Below, one piece after another: positions 10,701-21,667 of a stretch of 64,000 nt of DNA. Origin of the DNA: Nicotiana tabacum (Eukaryota; Streptophyta; Magnoliopsida; Solanales; Solanaceae). The position numbers were made by a program, and so were the translations under genes. The notes beneath the pieces were generated by a model that saw nothing but the letters and a program-made list of their open reading frames with translations, had not been told where the DNA came from and did not search any database. How positions within the stretch are numbered: the first letter of the stretch is position 1; every line of letters begins with the position of its first letter. The stretch covers positions 63,265,466 to 63,329,465 of the forward strand of contig NC_134082.1 of the NCBI RefSeq assembly GCF_000715075.1, read 5' to 3'.

Positions 10701-12373
10701 GCATACAATAGTAGCACAAAATTTAGTAGATAGCAACATTCGAAGCATGAGAGTCTAGTAGGTCAAGTCACATTGAATTAGCAGTGAAGAAAACATAGAA
10801 TATCGAAGGCATGAGAAGATCTCACAGTAGCAGGTGAGGAAAACCCCCCTTTTAAAAATTAGAGTTTCGAGCATAATCGAGTTTTAGAGACGATAAAAAA
10901 CCAGAGTCAGAAGAATCACACAAAGGAATAAAAGGTTTTGAAATTAAGAACTTCAAATCAAGTCATGCACTTAAATGAACAATCTCAGACTCAAAGCCAT
11001 AGGATTTTCAACAACAATGGAGTTTTAAAAGAGGATAAACAAACACATCGGACAAAACTCAAGCAAACAAGCATTCGTCTAATAAAAAGTCAAAAGAAAT
11101 TGGGGTTTTTAACATGCAAACTCAGGTAGAAGAACGATATAAGCTAACATAGCAAAACATGTCAAAAATCTGAGAAAAGTTTTGAAATAATTTAACAAGA
11201 ACCCTAATCGGAAAAGATAAGGGGTTTTGAAAGCAGAGTTTTAAAAAGAAACTTTGAGAAAAACGCTTAGAAGTCCAAAGAAAACATAGATCTGAAGCAT
11301 ATCTAAGAGAAATCGAAATAACCTTAGATGTTAGGGTTTCAGAAGAACCCCAAGTGACGAGAAAGACCTTGAAAACCATCGATCTAAGCAGGAGAGTCAA
11401 AAGTCTGACTCGAATAGCCATGGCTGGCCGGAGAAAGGTCAGATACGACCGGAGAACAGTCATCGAGCAAAGACTGGACAAAACCCTTTTAGGATCTAGT
11501 CATAAGACCACAAGAACGAACACGTAGGGGCCATGGGAGGTTGATACAGGTCTCCGATGACCTTGGAAATCCATGGATTAGAGCAGATTAGGGTGGCGGT
11601 AGCTAGGGTTTGATGTAGTTGTAGAGAGGATTTGGGAGAGGAGGGGTTTTAGAGGCAGCGAATTATGAAGAATGGAAAGGGTTTTTTTTTTTTGGGGGTG
11701 GGGGTCTTTGGGTTTAATTAGGAAAGGATTAATGGGAGTCGTTGATCTAAACGATCAACGGCTGGGATTAAATGGGAGTCCGGGTGGGTCATTTAAATGG
11801 GTTGTGGGTCAGTTTGAATGGGAATTGGGTTAGGGTAATTGGGCTTCTAATTAGGTTCAATTGGGGTTCAAAAGCGGGCTATAATTGAAATAAAATGGGG
11901 CTAACATTTAAATAACCAATTTTTCCTATTTATTTTATAAAAAATAGTAAAATAATTTCTGTAAATTAATTAAAGGTACTAAAATAATTTATAGTACATA
12001 ATTATCAAATTTAAAATACTGGACTTAATTTTTTATTGATATAGACGTAATTAACTCTAAAAGAGGCTGACATTGCAATTACATGTAATTTAGTTTTAAA
12101 AATACTAAATAAATTTGTAAAAATATGCAAAAATTATTTTAGCTATATTTTAGTAAAAATATGAGGATCCAACAAATGAATCACCAAAAATGATAATTTT
12201 GAAAATTATTATTTGTTTTTTATGAGTAAAATAGGGGAATAAATTGGTTTAAAAATCTTTAAAAAAATAGGAAAAAATGATAAAACATTTGGAAATACTT
12301 ATACATGCATATTTATGCTATTTTAAAAGTACTTTGTATATAAAAATATACAGGAAAAAATTGGGTATCAACA
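7743..12373 (-). repeat. O1 3' LTR (left copy)
   Basis: It begins TGTTG at 7743 and ends CAACA at 12369-12373, beside a polypurine tract on the minus strand. It aligns end to end with 23944-28550, with small indels such as extra bases near 8140-8170. Short frames at 8368, 8990, 9388, 10146 and 11122 recur as shifted versions in the other LTR and are not genes. The last part (about 11930-12373) is very AT-rich. Confidence 0.93.
10263..10272 (-). promoter_or_regulatory. TATA box in O1 left LTR
   Basis: The minus strand reads TATAAATACC. The right LTR has the same box at 26457-26466, and O2's LTR has TATAAATACT at 41621-41630 with matching flanks, so the promoter position is conserved in the family. 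In this 3' LTR copy it would read out into A1. Confidence 0.65.
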
Positions 12374-12385
12374 GCTGCCCTCTTT
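12374..12385 (-). other. O1 polypurine tract
   Basis: The minus strand reads AAAGAGGGCAGC directly before the TGTTGATACC start of the 3' LTR. A purine run at this place primes plus-strand DNA synthesis in LTR elements. The final GCAGC is not pure purine, so the exact primer limits are uncertain. Confidence 0.7.
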
Positions 12386-12900
12386 ACCTAGGAGGGATGA
12401 AAGAGTTGTCGGGTAAAGATATGATGGCCAATTTTGACTGAGCGAAATGGTTCGAAGAGGTTTAGGCTACGGAGACTTTCGAGAATGGACGCAATATCCA
12501 TGACGGGGTGAATGGAGAAGGTCTGATAGGGCTGCGGGAACTAGAACGGGATCGCTCTTGCCGAGATGGCCGTTGCTCGCCGGTTTACCTGCAAATAAGC
12601 AATACAAGCATCTATCATGCATAGATTTAAATATGATGCAAATTTCCGTCGTACTATGAATGTCGTCTTCGGACGATGAGAATGATGTCCTTAGACCATG
12701 ATGTCCTGGGCCATGAAGCGTGCAATAAAGGATTCGCAAGCCATGAAATGATGCTCTCGGGCTATGTGGATGGTGCCTCCGAGCCATGATGCCTTTGAAT
12801 AATGATACGCGAGAAAATTAAAAGGGATCCTCAGGCCATGACATGGTGTTCTCGGGCTATGAAAATGGTACCTCCGAACGATGACACCTTTGGATAATTT
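12386..12900 (-). repeat. O1 3' untranslated region with degenerate short repeats
   Basis: No gene is visible. From about 12640 to 12900 there are loosely repeated blocks around CCATGA, TCGGGC and GATGATG, such as CTCGGGCTATG at two sites. They look like an older or different minisatellite next to the clearer array that follows. An open frame from 12787 to 12467 has low-complexity content and is not considered coding. Confidence 0.5.
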
Positions 12901-13520
12901 GGTGATCTTTCAGCCTATGAAGTGTAGTGTGTGGCGATCTTTCAGCACATGAGATGAAGTATGAGGCAATCTTTCAGCCTATGAGATGCAGTATGAGGCG
13001 ATCATTCAGCCATACAGATGCAGTATGAGGCGATTTTTCATCCCATGATATGTAGTATGTGGCGATCTTTCAGCCTATGCAGATGCAGTATGATGCGATC
13101 TTTCAGCCATGCGGATGCAGTAGGTGGTGATTTTTCAGCCATTCAAATATAGATGAGGTGGCTATCTTTTAGCCATGCAATGTAGTAGGTGGCGATGTTT
13201 CAGCCATGCAAATGTAGATGAGGCGGCGATCTTTCAACCAAGCAATTATAGCAGGTGGCGATATTTCTGCCATGCAGATGCAGATGGAGGTGGTGATCTT
13301 TCAGCCATGCAACGTAGTAGGTGGTGCTCTTTCAGCCATGCAAATGTAGATGAGGTGGTGATCTTTCAGCCATGCAAACATAGATGAGGCGGCGATCTTT
13401 CAACCATGCAAATGTAGTAAATGGCGATCTTTCAGCCATGTAGACGTAGATGATGTGGTGATCTTTCAGCCATGCAATTGTAGTAGGTGGCGATCTTTCA
13501 GCCATGCAGATGCAGATAGA
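12901..13520. repeat. Minisatellite array in O1 3' UTR
   Basis: About 19 diverged copies of a 30-36-bp unit (mean about 32 bp) built around GGCGATCTTTCAGCCATGCA are arranged head to tail. Examples of the CTTTCAGCC core lie near 12907, 13066, 13098, 13360, 13425 and 13490. Alternating flanks (GTAGTAGGTGG and GTAGATGAGG) hint at a two-unit higher-order repeat of about 65 bp. Tandem repeats between integrase and the 3' LTR are a known trait of Tat-lineage elements. Apparent frames across it arise only from the repeat. Confidence 0.9.
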
Positions 13521-14083
13521 GGTAGAGCTGAACCTTGGAAGGCAGAATGGAAGCCTTATGCAATGCAGAAAATGCAGATGGAGACAGCATTTAGTCTTGA
13601 AAGGCAAAATGGTAGTCTTATGCAAGAAATAAAATGGTAAATGGTAATAGAGCTTTCTTAGCTGATATCAGGTTGTGATATTGTTACTACTGGGGCCATT
13701 GTGATGCACAAAATGTCATTGGTGTGTATGGATAGCAAATATGGGTAACTGAAACGGTTCTGAGAGTTGTATTCCTAAACAATATTCGTCTCGTGAGTTT
13801 ATGATATGTTTGATGATTGCACAATCCAAGTGCCTGCATCCAAAGAAAAATCGTGAGTTTTGTAAAGGGGGAGGTTAGTTTGTATCCCCGCTAGCTCTGC
13901 TCGACCTTCTTGGCTTTGATCTGGTGATACTATATGTATCATTGGGGGAGCATTGCTAAACAAAGCAATTTTAGTAGTAAACATTCATGATTTCGTAAAA
14001 ATATGACATAATAATAATAATTTTTAAAATAAACCGATGACTGTGACGTGGTTCGGGACATTGCAACCTCTCTTGCTACAGAA
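13521..14083. other. O1 3' UTR, no gene seen
   Basis: Sequence between the minisatellite and the hairpin pair. Its first 120 bases repeat the phrase GCAGAATGG.AGTCTTATGCA twice (about 13540-13625). I see no protein with family resemblance and no RNA gene. Confidence 0.5.
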
Positions 14084-14118
14084 TTTTGAGGGTCCTCCTC
14101 AAAATTCTGCCCCAGTTT
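14084..14118. repeat. Inverted repeat near the end of O1 pol, copy 1
   Basis: AATTTTGAGG and CCTCAAAATT form a perfect 10-bp inverted repeat with a five-base loop, followed by TCTGCCCCAGTTT. A second copy lies at 14175-14209, and O2 has the same arm, GGAATTTTGAGG, at the very end of the window. It lies just past the integrase stop in both elements. Confidence 0.7.
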
Positions 14119-14174
14119 AATTGGTCGATGCTTCTGACTATTGCCTGCGACGATCGGCTGAAATTATTTCGGAA

Positions 14175-14209
14175 TTCTGAGGGACCTCCTCAAAATTCTG
14201 CCCCAGTTT
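14175..14209. repeat. Inverted repeat near the end of O1 pol, copy 2
   Basis: It repeats copy 1 with one mismatch in the left arm (TTCTGAGG instead of TTTTGAGG) and the same CCTCAAAATTCTGCCCCAG right side. The spacing of 91 bp between copies suggests a local duplication. In O2 the matching position at 63980-64000 is cut by the window edge. Confidence 0.65.
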
Positions 14210-14338
14210 CCAATTGTTGGGGAAATGAAAATCTTATTAAATTGTGACCGAACCAATAGGGCTGCCTACGTATCCCCTCTTAAATGGGAATCAGGTCAGG
14301 CGTAGTTCAAATTACATCATATAAGGAAAGCATAAAGA

Positions 14339-15660
14339 TCACACATAGTAACGCTTGACTGCATCTGAATTGATTAGCATTGGCCAGACTTCTCCGTCCA
14401 TTTCTACGAGTATGAGGGCTCCTCCTGTCAGAACCTGGTGAACCATGTATGGACCCTTCCAGTTGGAAGAGAACTTCTCTTTGGCTTCATCCTGATGTGA
14501 AAAAATTTTCTTTAACACCATGGACATTCTTTTCTGATAAAGTTGACCATGGCAAACTGCATTCATTCTTTTTCCATTTATAAAGGCTGGTTGCTCGTAA
14601 TGCCTTTTCACCTACTCTGCGTCATCGAGCTCAGCTTCTTGCATGATCCTTAGGTAGGGAATTTTTACCTCAGTGGGAATGACTGCCTCTGTACCGTAAA
14701 CCAGCATATCGGGAGTTGCCTTGGTTGATGTGCTGACTGAGGTGCGATAGCCAGTAAAGCAAATGATAACTTCTTGTTCCACTGTTTATGCTTCTCTATC
14801 ATTTTCCTCAATATTTTCATGATATTCTTGTTGGCAGTTTCTACGGCCCCATTTATCTGAGGTCTGTAGGTTGTGGAATTCTTGTGTTTGATCCTTAAGG
14901 TTTCACACATAGCTTTCATCAAGTCATTGTTGAGGTTGAAGCCATTATTAGTAATGATCAACTCTGGAATCCTGAATCGACCAACAATGCGGTCGCGAAA
15001 AAAGTCTGCCACGACTTTCTTGGTTACTGCCTGTAAGATGATTCTTCGACCCATTTGGTGAAATAGACGATTGCTACTAGGATAAATCTATGTCCACTGG
15101 AAGCGGCGGGCTCGATTGGTCCAATAACATTCATCCCTCAGGCGGCGAATGACCAAGGTGAACTTGTTGCATTAAGCTCATTTGGAGGTACCTTTATCAT
15201 GGATGCATGTATCTGACAGCAGTGGCATTTCCGGACATAGTGGATGTAGTCCGTTTCCATAGTCATCCAAAAGTAACCAGCCCGGATTATCTTCTTGGCT
15301 AAGACAAAACTGTTCATATGTAGACCATAGGTCCCGGCATGAATTTCCTCTAGTAGCTTGGATGCTTCCTTTGAGTCAACATACCTTAATAGTCCCAAAT
15401 CGGGAGTCCTCCTATATAGGATTCCTCCACTGTGAAAGAAATTGTTGGACAATCTCCGAAGTGTGCATTTCTGAGTGGGGTTTGCAAATTCTGGGTACTC
15501 ACCTTCTGCCAAATATTCCTTGATATCATGAAACCAAGGCTTTCCATCTGCTTCTTCTTCGATGTGGGCATAATAAGCTGGCTGATCGTGGATCTTTATT
15601 GGAATGGGATCAATGAAGTTTTTTTCTGGATGTTGTATCATGGATGATAAGGTAGCCAAC
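14339..15660 (-). pseudogene. O1 integrase (end of pol)
   Basis: The N-terminal HHCC zinc region is intact in outline (HAGTYGLHMN, then KCHCCQIH) near 15330-15220. In the core the second catalytic position reads TNNGFNLNNDLM, where O2 has TDNN, so the catalytic Asp has become Asn. The Glu is kept in NGAVETANKNI. The C-terminal domain ends in LINSDAVKRYYV with TGA at 14339-14341. The frame breaks near 15060-15138, near 14760 and near 14612-14665. The match to O2 at 62560-63848 is close throughout. Identity is secure and the gene is inactive. Confidence 0.9.
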
Positions 15661-16075
15661 GCATCGGCGAACTCATTCTGAATTCTAGGAACATACTAGA
15701 ATTCCGTATTTTTGAACCTTTTCCTCAATTCCTGTACATGATGCAGGTACGGGAGTATCTTGGAGTTCATGGTTGCCCATTCTTCTCGCACCTGATGTAC
15801 GTGTAGGACCGAATCTCCAATCACTAGTAATTATTGAATATTCATGTCAATGGCCATTTTGAACCCTAGGATGCAAGCTTCATACTCGTCCATGTTGTAG
15901 GTGCATGGGAACCTGAGTTTGGTAGACACTCGATACTACTAACTGGTTTCTGATACTAGGACTGCTCCTATGCCAACTCTTTTGAAATTTGCTGCTCCAT
16001 CGAAAAACATTCTCCAACCGTCATAGGATTCTGCAACATCTTCTCCTATGAATGATACCTCTTCGTCAGGAAAAT
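15640..16075 (-). pseudogene. O1 second (archaeal-type) RNase H
   Basis: In broken frames the minus strand shows MFFDGAANFK (about 16010), MDEYEACILGF (about 15885) and LLVIGDSVLH (about 15825). These supply the Asp, Glu and Asp of a type-I RNase H fold separate from the usual gypsy RNase H. A second RNase H between RNase H and integrase is a documented trait of Tat-lineage elements, including Ogre. The usual MAEY around the Glu has become MDEY, and stops after MNIQ and SETS show decay. Confidence 0.78.
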
Positions 16076-16440
16076 ACGTTTTTAGGGGTTCGTATTATCC
16101 ATCCATGGGATTCTCAGCAAGGTGGTCTGCCAGTACTTGTCCTTTGACCACTTTTTGAGTTACGTAAACAATGTCAAACTCACTCAACAGGATTTGCCAC
16201 TTGGCTAGCTTGCCAGTGGGCATAGGCTTCTGAAAGATGTACTTCAAAGGATCCGTCCTTGATATGAGATATGTGGAATAAGCATAGAAATAGTGTATCA
16301 GCTTCTGAGCTACCCAAGTCAAAGAACAACATGTGCGCTCTAACAGAGAGTATCGGGCCTCCTACGGGGTGAACTTCTTACTGAGGTAATAGATGGCCTG
16401 CTCTTTCCTCCTCGTTTCATCATGCTGCCCTAGAACACAA
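16076..16440 (-). pseudogene. O1 RNase H (gypsy type)
   Basis: The region covers CVLGQHDETRRKEQAIYYLSKKFTP, broken by a stop, then ISRTDPLKYIFQKP and a tail with VKGQVLADHLAENPMDG that precedes the second RNase H. It matches O2 at 61690-62100. A deletion has removed most of the stretch between TPPVLDGV and the first catalytic Asp: O2 has about 17 more residues here. Confidence 0.8.
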
Positions 16441-17673
16441 TCGAACACTCCATCCAAGACTGGTGGTGTTGACGGGTATTTCATGATTCTGTCGAAAGCT
16501 TTCTGGTAGTCATCAGTCCATTTGGTAGCAGCATCCTTCTTCAATATCTTAAAGATTGGCTCACAGATAACTATAGATTGCGCTATAAACCAGATGATGT
16601 AGTTAAGCCTTCCCAAGAAACTCATCACATCCTTCTTGTTCTTTGGCGGTGGCAATTCTTGAATAGCTTTGACTATTGATGGGTCCAGTTCTATTCCTCG
16701 GTGACTCAAAATAAACCCAAGTAATTTTCTAGCAGGAACCCCAAACGCACACTTTGCGGGATTCAGTTTTAGTTTGTACCTTCGCAGTCTATTGAAGAAC
16801 TTTCTCAAATCTTCCATGTGATCGGTGGCTTTCTTGGACTTGATGATGATTTCATCTACATATACCTCAATCTCCTTGTGTATCATATCGTGGAAAATGG
16901 TGGTCATGGCCCTCATGTAGGTGGCCCCTGCATTCTTTAAACCAAACGGCATCATCATGTAACAATACATTCGCCATGACGTAATGAAATCAGTTTTCTC
17001 AGCATCTTCTTCATCCATCCAGATCTGATGATAACCAGCAAAACAATCTACAAACGATTACAACTCATGCTTGGTGCAATTTTCGATCAGGATTTGTATG
17101 TTTGGCAAAGGGAAGTCGTCTTTTGGACTGGCCCGGTTGAGATCCCGGTAGTCGACACAGACTTTGACCATCCCGTCCTTCTTCGGTACTGGTACAATAT
17201 TGGCTAACCATATCGGGTATTCTACTACCCTGAGAACCTTAGGTTTGACCTGCTTAGTGACTTCTTCCTTGATTTTTAGACTCATATCAGGCTTGAACTT
17301 TCTGAGCTTTTGCTTTACCGGTGGACATGTTGGATCGGTTAGCAGTTTGTGAGCCACAATAGATGTACTCAGACCTGTCATGTCATCATACGACCAGGCG
17401 AATATGTTCTCATATTCTCTTAGAAATTCTATGTATTCCTTCTTTTCTAACAGCGATAAGTGAACGCTGATTCGTGTTTCTTTAACGTTTTCTGCATCTC
17501 CCAAGTTAACAACTTCTGTCTCGTCCAGGTTGGACTTAGGTCTGTTCTCAAAATTCTCAACTTCCTTAACAATCTCTTCTGGTATGTCATCTTCCTCTAA
17601 ATCTATGTCTGTTTGTTACGTTGTCTCATTCCATGTCACAGTCTTTGGCTTATCAAGGTAAGTAATAGTAACG
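16441..17673 (-). pseudogene. O1 reverse transcriptase
   Basis: The fingers start after the intron. RT motifs follow in order: VPVPKKDGMVKVCVDYRDLN, DDFPLPNIQILI, FAGYHQI, FGLKNAGATYMRAM, the catalytic box, then KCAFGVPARKLLGF and LPPPKNKKDVMSFLGRLNYI. The catalytic box reads YVDE instead of YVDD (minus strand, about 16850-16861), so one metal-binding Asp is lost. A TGA-type break near 17058 and another before MDEEDAEK split the frame. The YAWSYDDM-type lead region and the PPVKQKLRKFKP motif are typical of the Tat lineage. Confidence 0.92.
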
Positions 17674-17856
17674 CTGTATAAGTAAAGTAATGAGAGAAAA
17701 ATAATAATAAGCGTTGAATTAAAAGAAAAGTTAAAATGCTTGGATAAATTGCATAATTATTTTGGAACATTGGAGCTCTTATTACGGGAATTAAAATGCA
17801 AAAGAAAATCATTTAGTAAATAAAACAGTGCATGATGTTTGTTTTAGCCTTGCTAC
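17674..17856 (-). other. Candidate intron between protease and RT in O1
   Basis: On the minus strand a GT in GGGGTAGCAAGG overlaps the stop that ends the protease/G-patch frame. A TTTACTTATACAG acceptor lies 183 bp downstream after a T-rich, AT-rich stretch. O2 has the same donor and acceptor context at 60276-60464 (189 bp). Removing the interval leaves the upstream and downstream frames in phase in both copies. An intron at this position is known in Ogre elements from legumes. Splicing here is inferred, not shown. Confidence 0.7.
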
Positions 17857-18430
17857 CCCGAGGCTCGTCGGGCTCTGGTTGTCCTGATGGTCCAGTTATT
17901 GAGTCGTGCTCCTCTGCTTACAGCCTGTATGGAAGGGCCTTCCTCCCCCTCCTCCTGGAGAACAATACAACAGTCCATGTCATTGTATTTTAAGAACAAG
18001 TTCTTCATTGATGCTAGTGTTCTTCCTCTGACCCATAAATAATATCGGTCGGTCGGAAAGTCTGCTCCAGATGTGGTATCGGCTTCTCCAGTGGATAGTA
18101 AGGACCGCGCCATGGTGGCGACCAGTTGTTGAATTCTTCCCAGGTGTACTCATATCCCAAACCGAAAGTGGTGCCATACTTCTTGAGTTTTATGAGCTTA
18201 GTGATTCCTTGGAGGTTCTTGCCGAGCCCTTAGCCAATTTCGTACCCACTCCAATTCAGTATACTCTCGATCTTGTTATCCCACAATTTGTCTTTGTCAA
18301 CAGCATTTACCCGTTCGATGTGATGGTAAGTCTCTCCACCTAGCTTCTTTCTTCCTTCGATTGACGGAATGGTTTGGCAACTATATATAGGGTTGCTACC
18401 GTCGCCGTGAATGATCACCTCCTGGTGATT
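17857..18430 (-). pseudogene. O1 protease C-terminal extension with G-patch-like motif
   Basis: After the protease the frame reads IIHGDGSNPIYS, then KLWDNKIESILNWSGYEIG, a stop, and GLGKNLQGI, which together resemble a G-patch (aromatic-glycine rich RNA-binding motif). It continues with GLGYEYTWEEFNNWSPP and an acidic tail rich in EEGEEG, then ends at the intron donor. O2 has the undamaged order GYEPSKGIGKNLQGI. A G-patch behind the protease is also known from betaretroviruses, where it is part of the protease region. Function in Ogre is inference. Confidence 0.72.
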
Positions 18431-19414
18431 CTATTCAAACTTTATCGCCTGATGTAGTGTTGATGCTACGGCCCCAGCAGCATGAATCTACGGTCGTCCC
18501 AACAACAGATTGTAAGATGTTGACACGTCTATCACTTGGAAATCAACATCGAACCAAGTTGGCCCCATTTGCAAACACAGACTAATCTCCCCAATGGTGG
18601 ACCTTTGGGAGCCGTCGAAATCTTTCACATTGATAGCTCTGTCCTTTATTTCATGTAGTCCCTTACACAACTTCTTGAGTATTACCAGCGGACAAATGTT
18701 GAGACTGGACCCTCCATCGATCAGGATTCTGTTTATAAAATAGTCTTTGCATTGCACGGTGATGTGTAGTACCTTGTTGTGACCCAACCCTTTAGGTGGC
18801 AGCTCATCCTCATTAAAAGTAATTTTATGACTTTCCAATACCTGTCCTACCATGTTAGCCATTTCCCCACCAGTGATGTTGCTTGGCATGTATGCTTCAC
18901 TCAGCACCCTCAATAGAGCATTCTTATGTGCCTCAAACTTTTGTAGCAAAGAAAGGATGGAGATTTGTGCTGGTGTTTTGTTCAACTAGTCGACGACCAA
19001 GTATTCCTTATCTTGTATCTTTCTCCAAAGATCATCCGGCACTGTCTTAATTATGGGTGGCCGATTGGAGGCCTGCTTTCTTGACTCAGCTAACTGTTCA
19101 GGGGTATAAACTCTACCAGTTCTTGTCATACCCTGTGCCACAATAGTTTCTTCGAACCTAACCTTGCCTTTCCTCCTTGTTTTGGCTGTATAGTCCCATG
19201 GTATAGCCTTTGTATGGAATGGTGTCATGGTCGACATCGCCACTGGAATTAGCATGGATATATTTACTCTGAATAGAGCATGTGCCTTGGGTGGTAAAAC
19301 TGCAACTTCAAATGGTGCGGGTGCATTTGCTGGAGACACGAATTTGACCTCAATTGGTTATGGTGTCTTTGCAGATGACGTTGCTTCAAACTCAAGTGGC
19401 ACGGACATATTTAC
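18431..19414 (-). pseudogene. O1 aspartic protease
   Basis: The active-site motif ILIDGGSSLNICPL keeps the catalytic Asp (about 18725). It follows a conserved region LNKTPAQISILSLL, EAYMPSNITGGEMANMVGQVL and GLGHNKVLHITVQC. The C-terminal LLLGRP signature lies at about 18490. An upstream segment (19339-18986) with MTRTGRVYTPEQLAESRKQ is the Gag-protease linker. A TAG at about 18986 interrupts the frame after VVD; O2 has an open frame there, consistent with a CAG-to-TAG change. Of the two Ogre copies, only O1 keeps the catalytic Asp. Confidence 0.88.
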
Positions 19415-21320
19415 CTAGGCATCCTCAGAGGGCTGAATCTGGACCACGATCGGATTAAGAGTAACTATTGGCTTCTTTGGGTCATCACCTTCTGCTATCA
19501 ATCTGATTGATCCCTCGGGATCCCAATCATCCTCTATTTCAATCATGTGGATGTCTCCACCCTTATGTTCTGGAAAAGGGTTGATGCAGACATTTGGAGA
19601 GGGTTCCTTTGCCACAATAATCTTACTATCAATCAGAGACTAGATCTTATCTTTTAGAGAACGGCATTCGTCGATGGTGTGTCACTTTATGCCGGAATGG
19701 TATGAACAGGATTTGTTAGGATTAACCCACTGAGAAGGGTTCACAGAAGTTGCAGCGGAGATGGGGGTGACATAACTAGCCATTTTGGGTCTCTCGTACA
19801 ATTGGTCAATAGGATTAGCAATGGTCGTATATTGTTTTGGAGGTCTGCGATCAAAATTTGGTCAAGATCTAGGAAAGTTTTGGTGTGTAGGAGGTGATTG
19901 ATAGAAGAATGGTTAAGCATTGTAGGTTTGGTAAACATGTGTGTGTTGAGAATATCTGGGTGAAGTAGACTAATATGCGGGAGGTGGAGGTGATTGATAA
20001 GTGGGTGGTGGAGTTTGGTAGGAGGGTGAGGGTGCTTGGTAGTTCGGAGTTGGTTGATATGTGAGTGGAGGTGTTGGGTAAATTTGGTATTTGACAGGAG
20101 ATTTGGCTCTCTATGCAACCGTTACGGCTCCTATGTCCCTTTTCTTGGGCACACTACCTTACTGCAAGGCCTTATTTGTCGCTTACGAGGCCTCAAAGTT
20201 TGTAACCATACCGCTATTGATGCCCTCTTCAATCCTTTCACCCAACTTGATAATGTCAAAAAATTTGTAGCTCTCGATCATCATTAGTCGTTCATAATAC
20301 TGCGGGTCCTGAGCCCGGACAAGGAATTTGTTCATTTGTTCCTCCTCTAAGGCAGGTCTGACCTTAGCAGCTTCAGACCTCCAGCGAGTAGCATACTCGC
20401 AGAATGTTTCTGTAGGCTTCTTCTTTAGATTCTAAATATAGAACACATCCGGCACATTTTCTGCGCTAAACCTGAACCTGTCCATAAAGTCGGACGCCAT
20501 GCTTACCTAGCTTGACCATTTCTTTGGATCATGGATGATGTACCAAGACAAAGCATCTCCATTCAAGCTCCTCATGAAAAGCTTCATGTGGATTCTCTTG
20601 TCTTTCCCTACTCCAACCAGCTTGTCATAGTACGTTGTCAAATGGACCCTTGGATCCCCTATACAATCAAACATTTCAAACTTCGGAGGTTTGTACTCCT
20701 CGGGCAGTTCAACATCGGGTTGTATGCAATGATCTTCATAGATTAACCCTTCAATTCCCTTGCTTCCTTCAACGCCTTGAATTCGGCTACTCAATTTCTT
20801 AAGTTCTTCAGCCAAATTCCTGATGAGTAAATCCTTGTCATCAGACTAGGGTGTGCTTGAGATGAGTTGGGTAGACTATGGCATTGTCTCCACGTAGATA
20901 GGGGTGTTATGGTGGGTGTGAAAATGGTCATTTGTGGGGTTTTGGAGTTCTGGGATGAGTAACGGGGTGTTGTTTGAGGTATGGCATGTGTTGCACTGAT
21001 GGTGGGGCGCGGGATGGTTTAGTTGATTTGGGTGTATTCTGTGGAGGTGTGGGGTTCTGAGCATTTGGGAAATTGATATTTGGAGTGGTGAGGAAAAATG
21101 ATAGATTTACCAGATTCCGAACCTGATCAAGTTCTTTTTGGAATTTTAGCAACTTTTGTTCGAGTTGGGATGCATTTTCTTTGGAAATCTGAGTACCATG
21201 ACCATGAGTGACCTCAACCCGTTCAGCTGAGTTCTCCTTTTTGACATTGTTCAAATCTTCCATCTTCTCTTTGTTCTTATTTTTGACAGAACTAAGAGGA
21301 GGAGTGGGTGCAGGGCCCAT
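19415..21320 (-). pseudogene. O1 gag
   Basis: The ATG at 21320 opens a Pro/Ser-rich start followed by MEDLNNVKKEN and a coiled stretch QLEQKLLKFQKELDQV. The gag domain follows: ELPEEYKPPKFEMFDCIGDP, LFMRSLNGDALSWYI, then a part with ALEEEQMNKFLVRAQDPQYYERL. A Pro/Tyr-rich linker (about 20118-19741) precedes a zinc-knuckle-like HTIDECRSLKD, where O2 shows CAYHSGMKGHTIDEC, a C-X2-H-X5-H-X4-C variant. Frames are broken near 20507, 20120 and 19640. Spacing upstream to ORF1 is about 350 bp. Confidence 0.88.
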
Positions 21321-21667
21321 AGATCTCGTGGAATAAGATGATGTTGCCAGAGTGCACGAACTAACTTTTTGGGAGAGGAATAATAAAACAAAAGTAAAAA
21401 CAAAAAGGTAACAAGTTAGTGAGGATCATAAAAATGTTGTGATATTTAAACACATAGTGCAGAATGTAAAACGTGTCCTAATTTGGGAGCCTCTTTGTGC
21501 CCGAGGTAGGCCTAACGACAAATTAATTTGGAGAACTTATAATGCTATAGGCCTCATTTTATTGATAGAAAATAAGACGAATCCCAAATCGACACTAAAC
21601 AAACAGGAAATAAATGTCACTAATGGCCATTGGCCTTATTTTATAAAGTGAAAAGACAAACTCCTAT
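21321..21667 (-). other. O1 spacer between ORF1 and gag
   Basis: This is non-coding sequence. It includes GGCCTATAGCATTATAAG on the minus strand and an AT-rich stretch. O2 has a similar spacer at 56439-56782. No promoter or RNA gene is clear. Confidence 0.5.

Noticed and set aside
12901..13520. CRISPR-like repeat array
   Set aside because: Units are contiguous and diverged with no fixed spacers, and the context is a plant retrotransposon.
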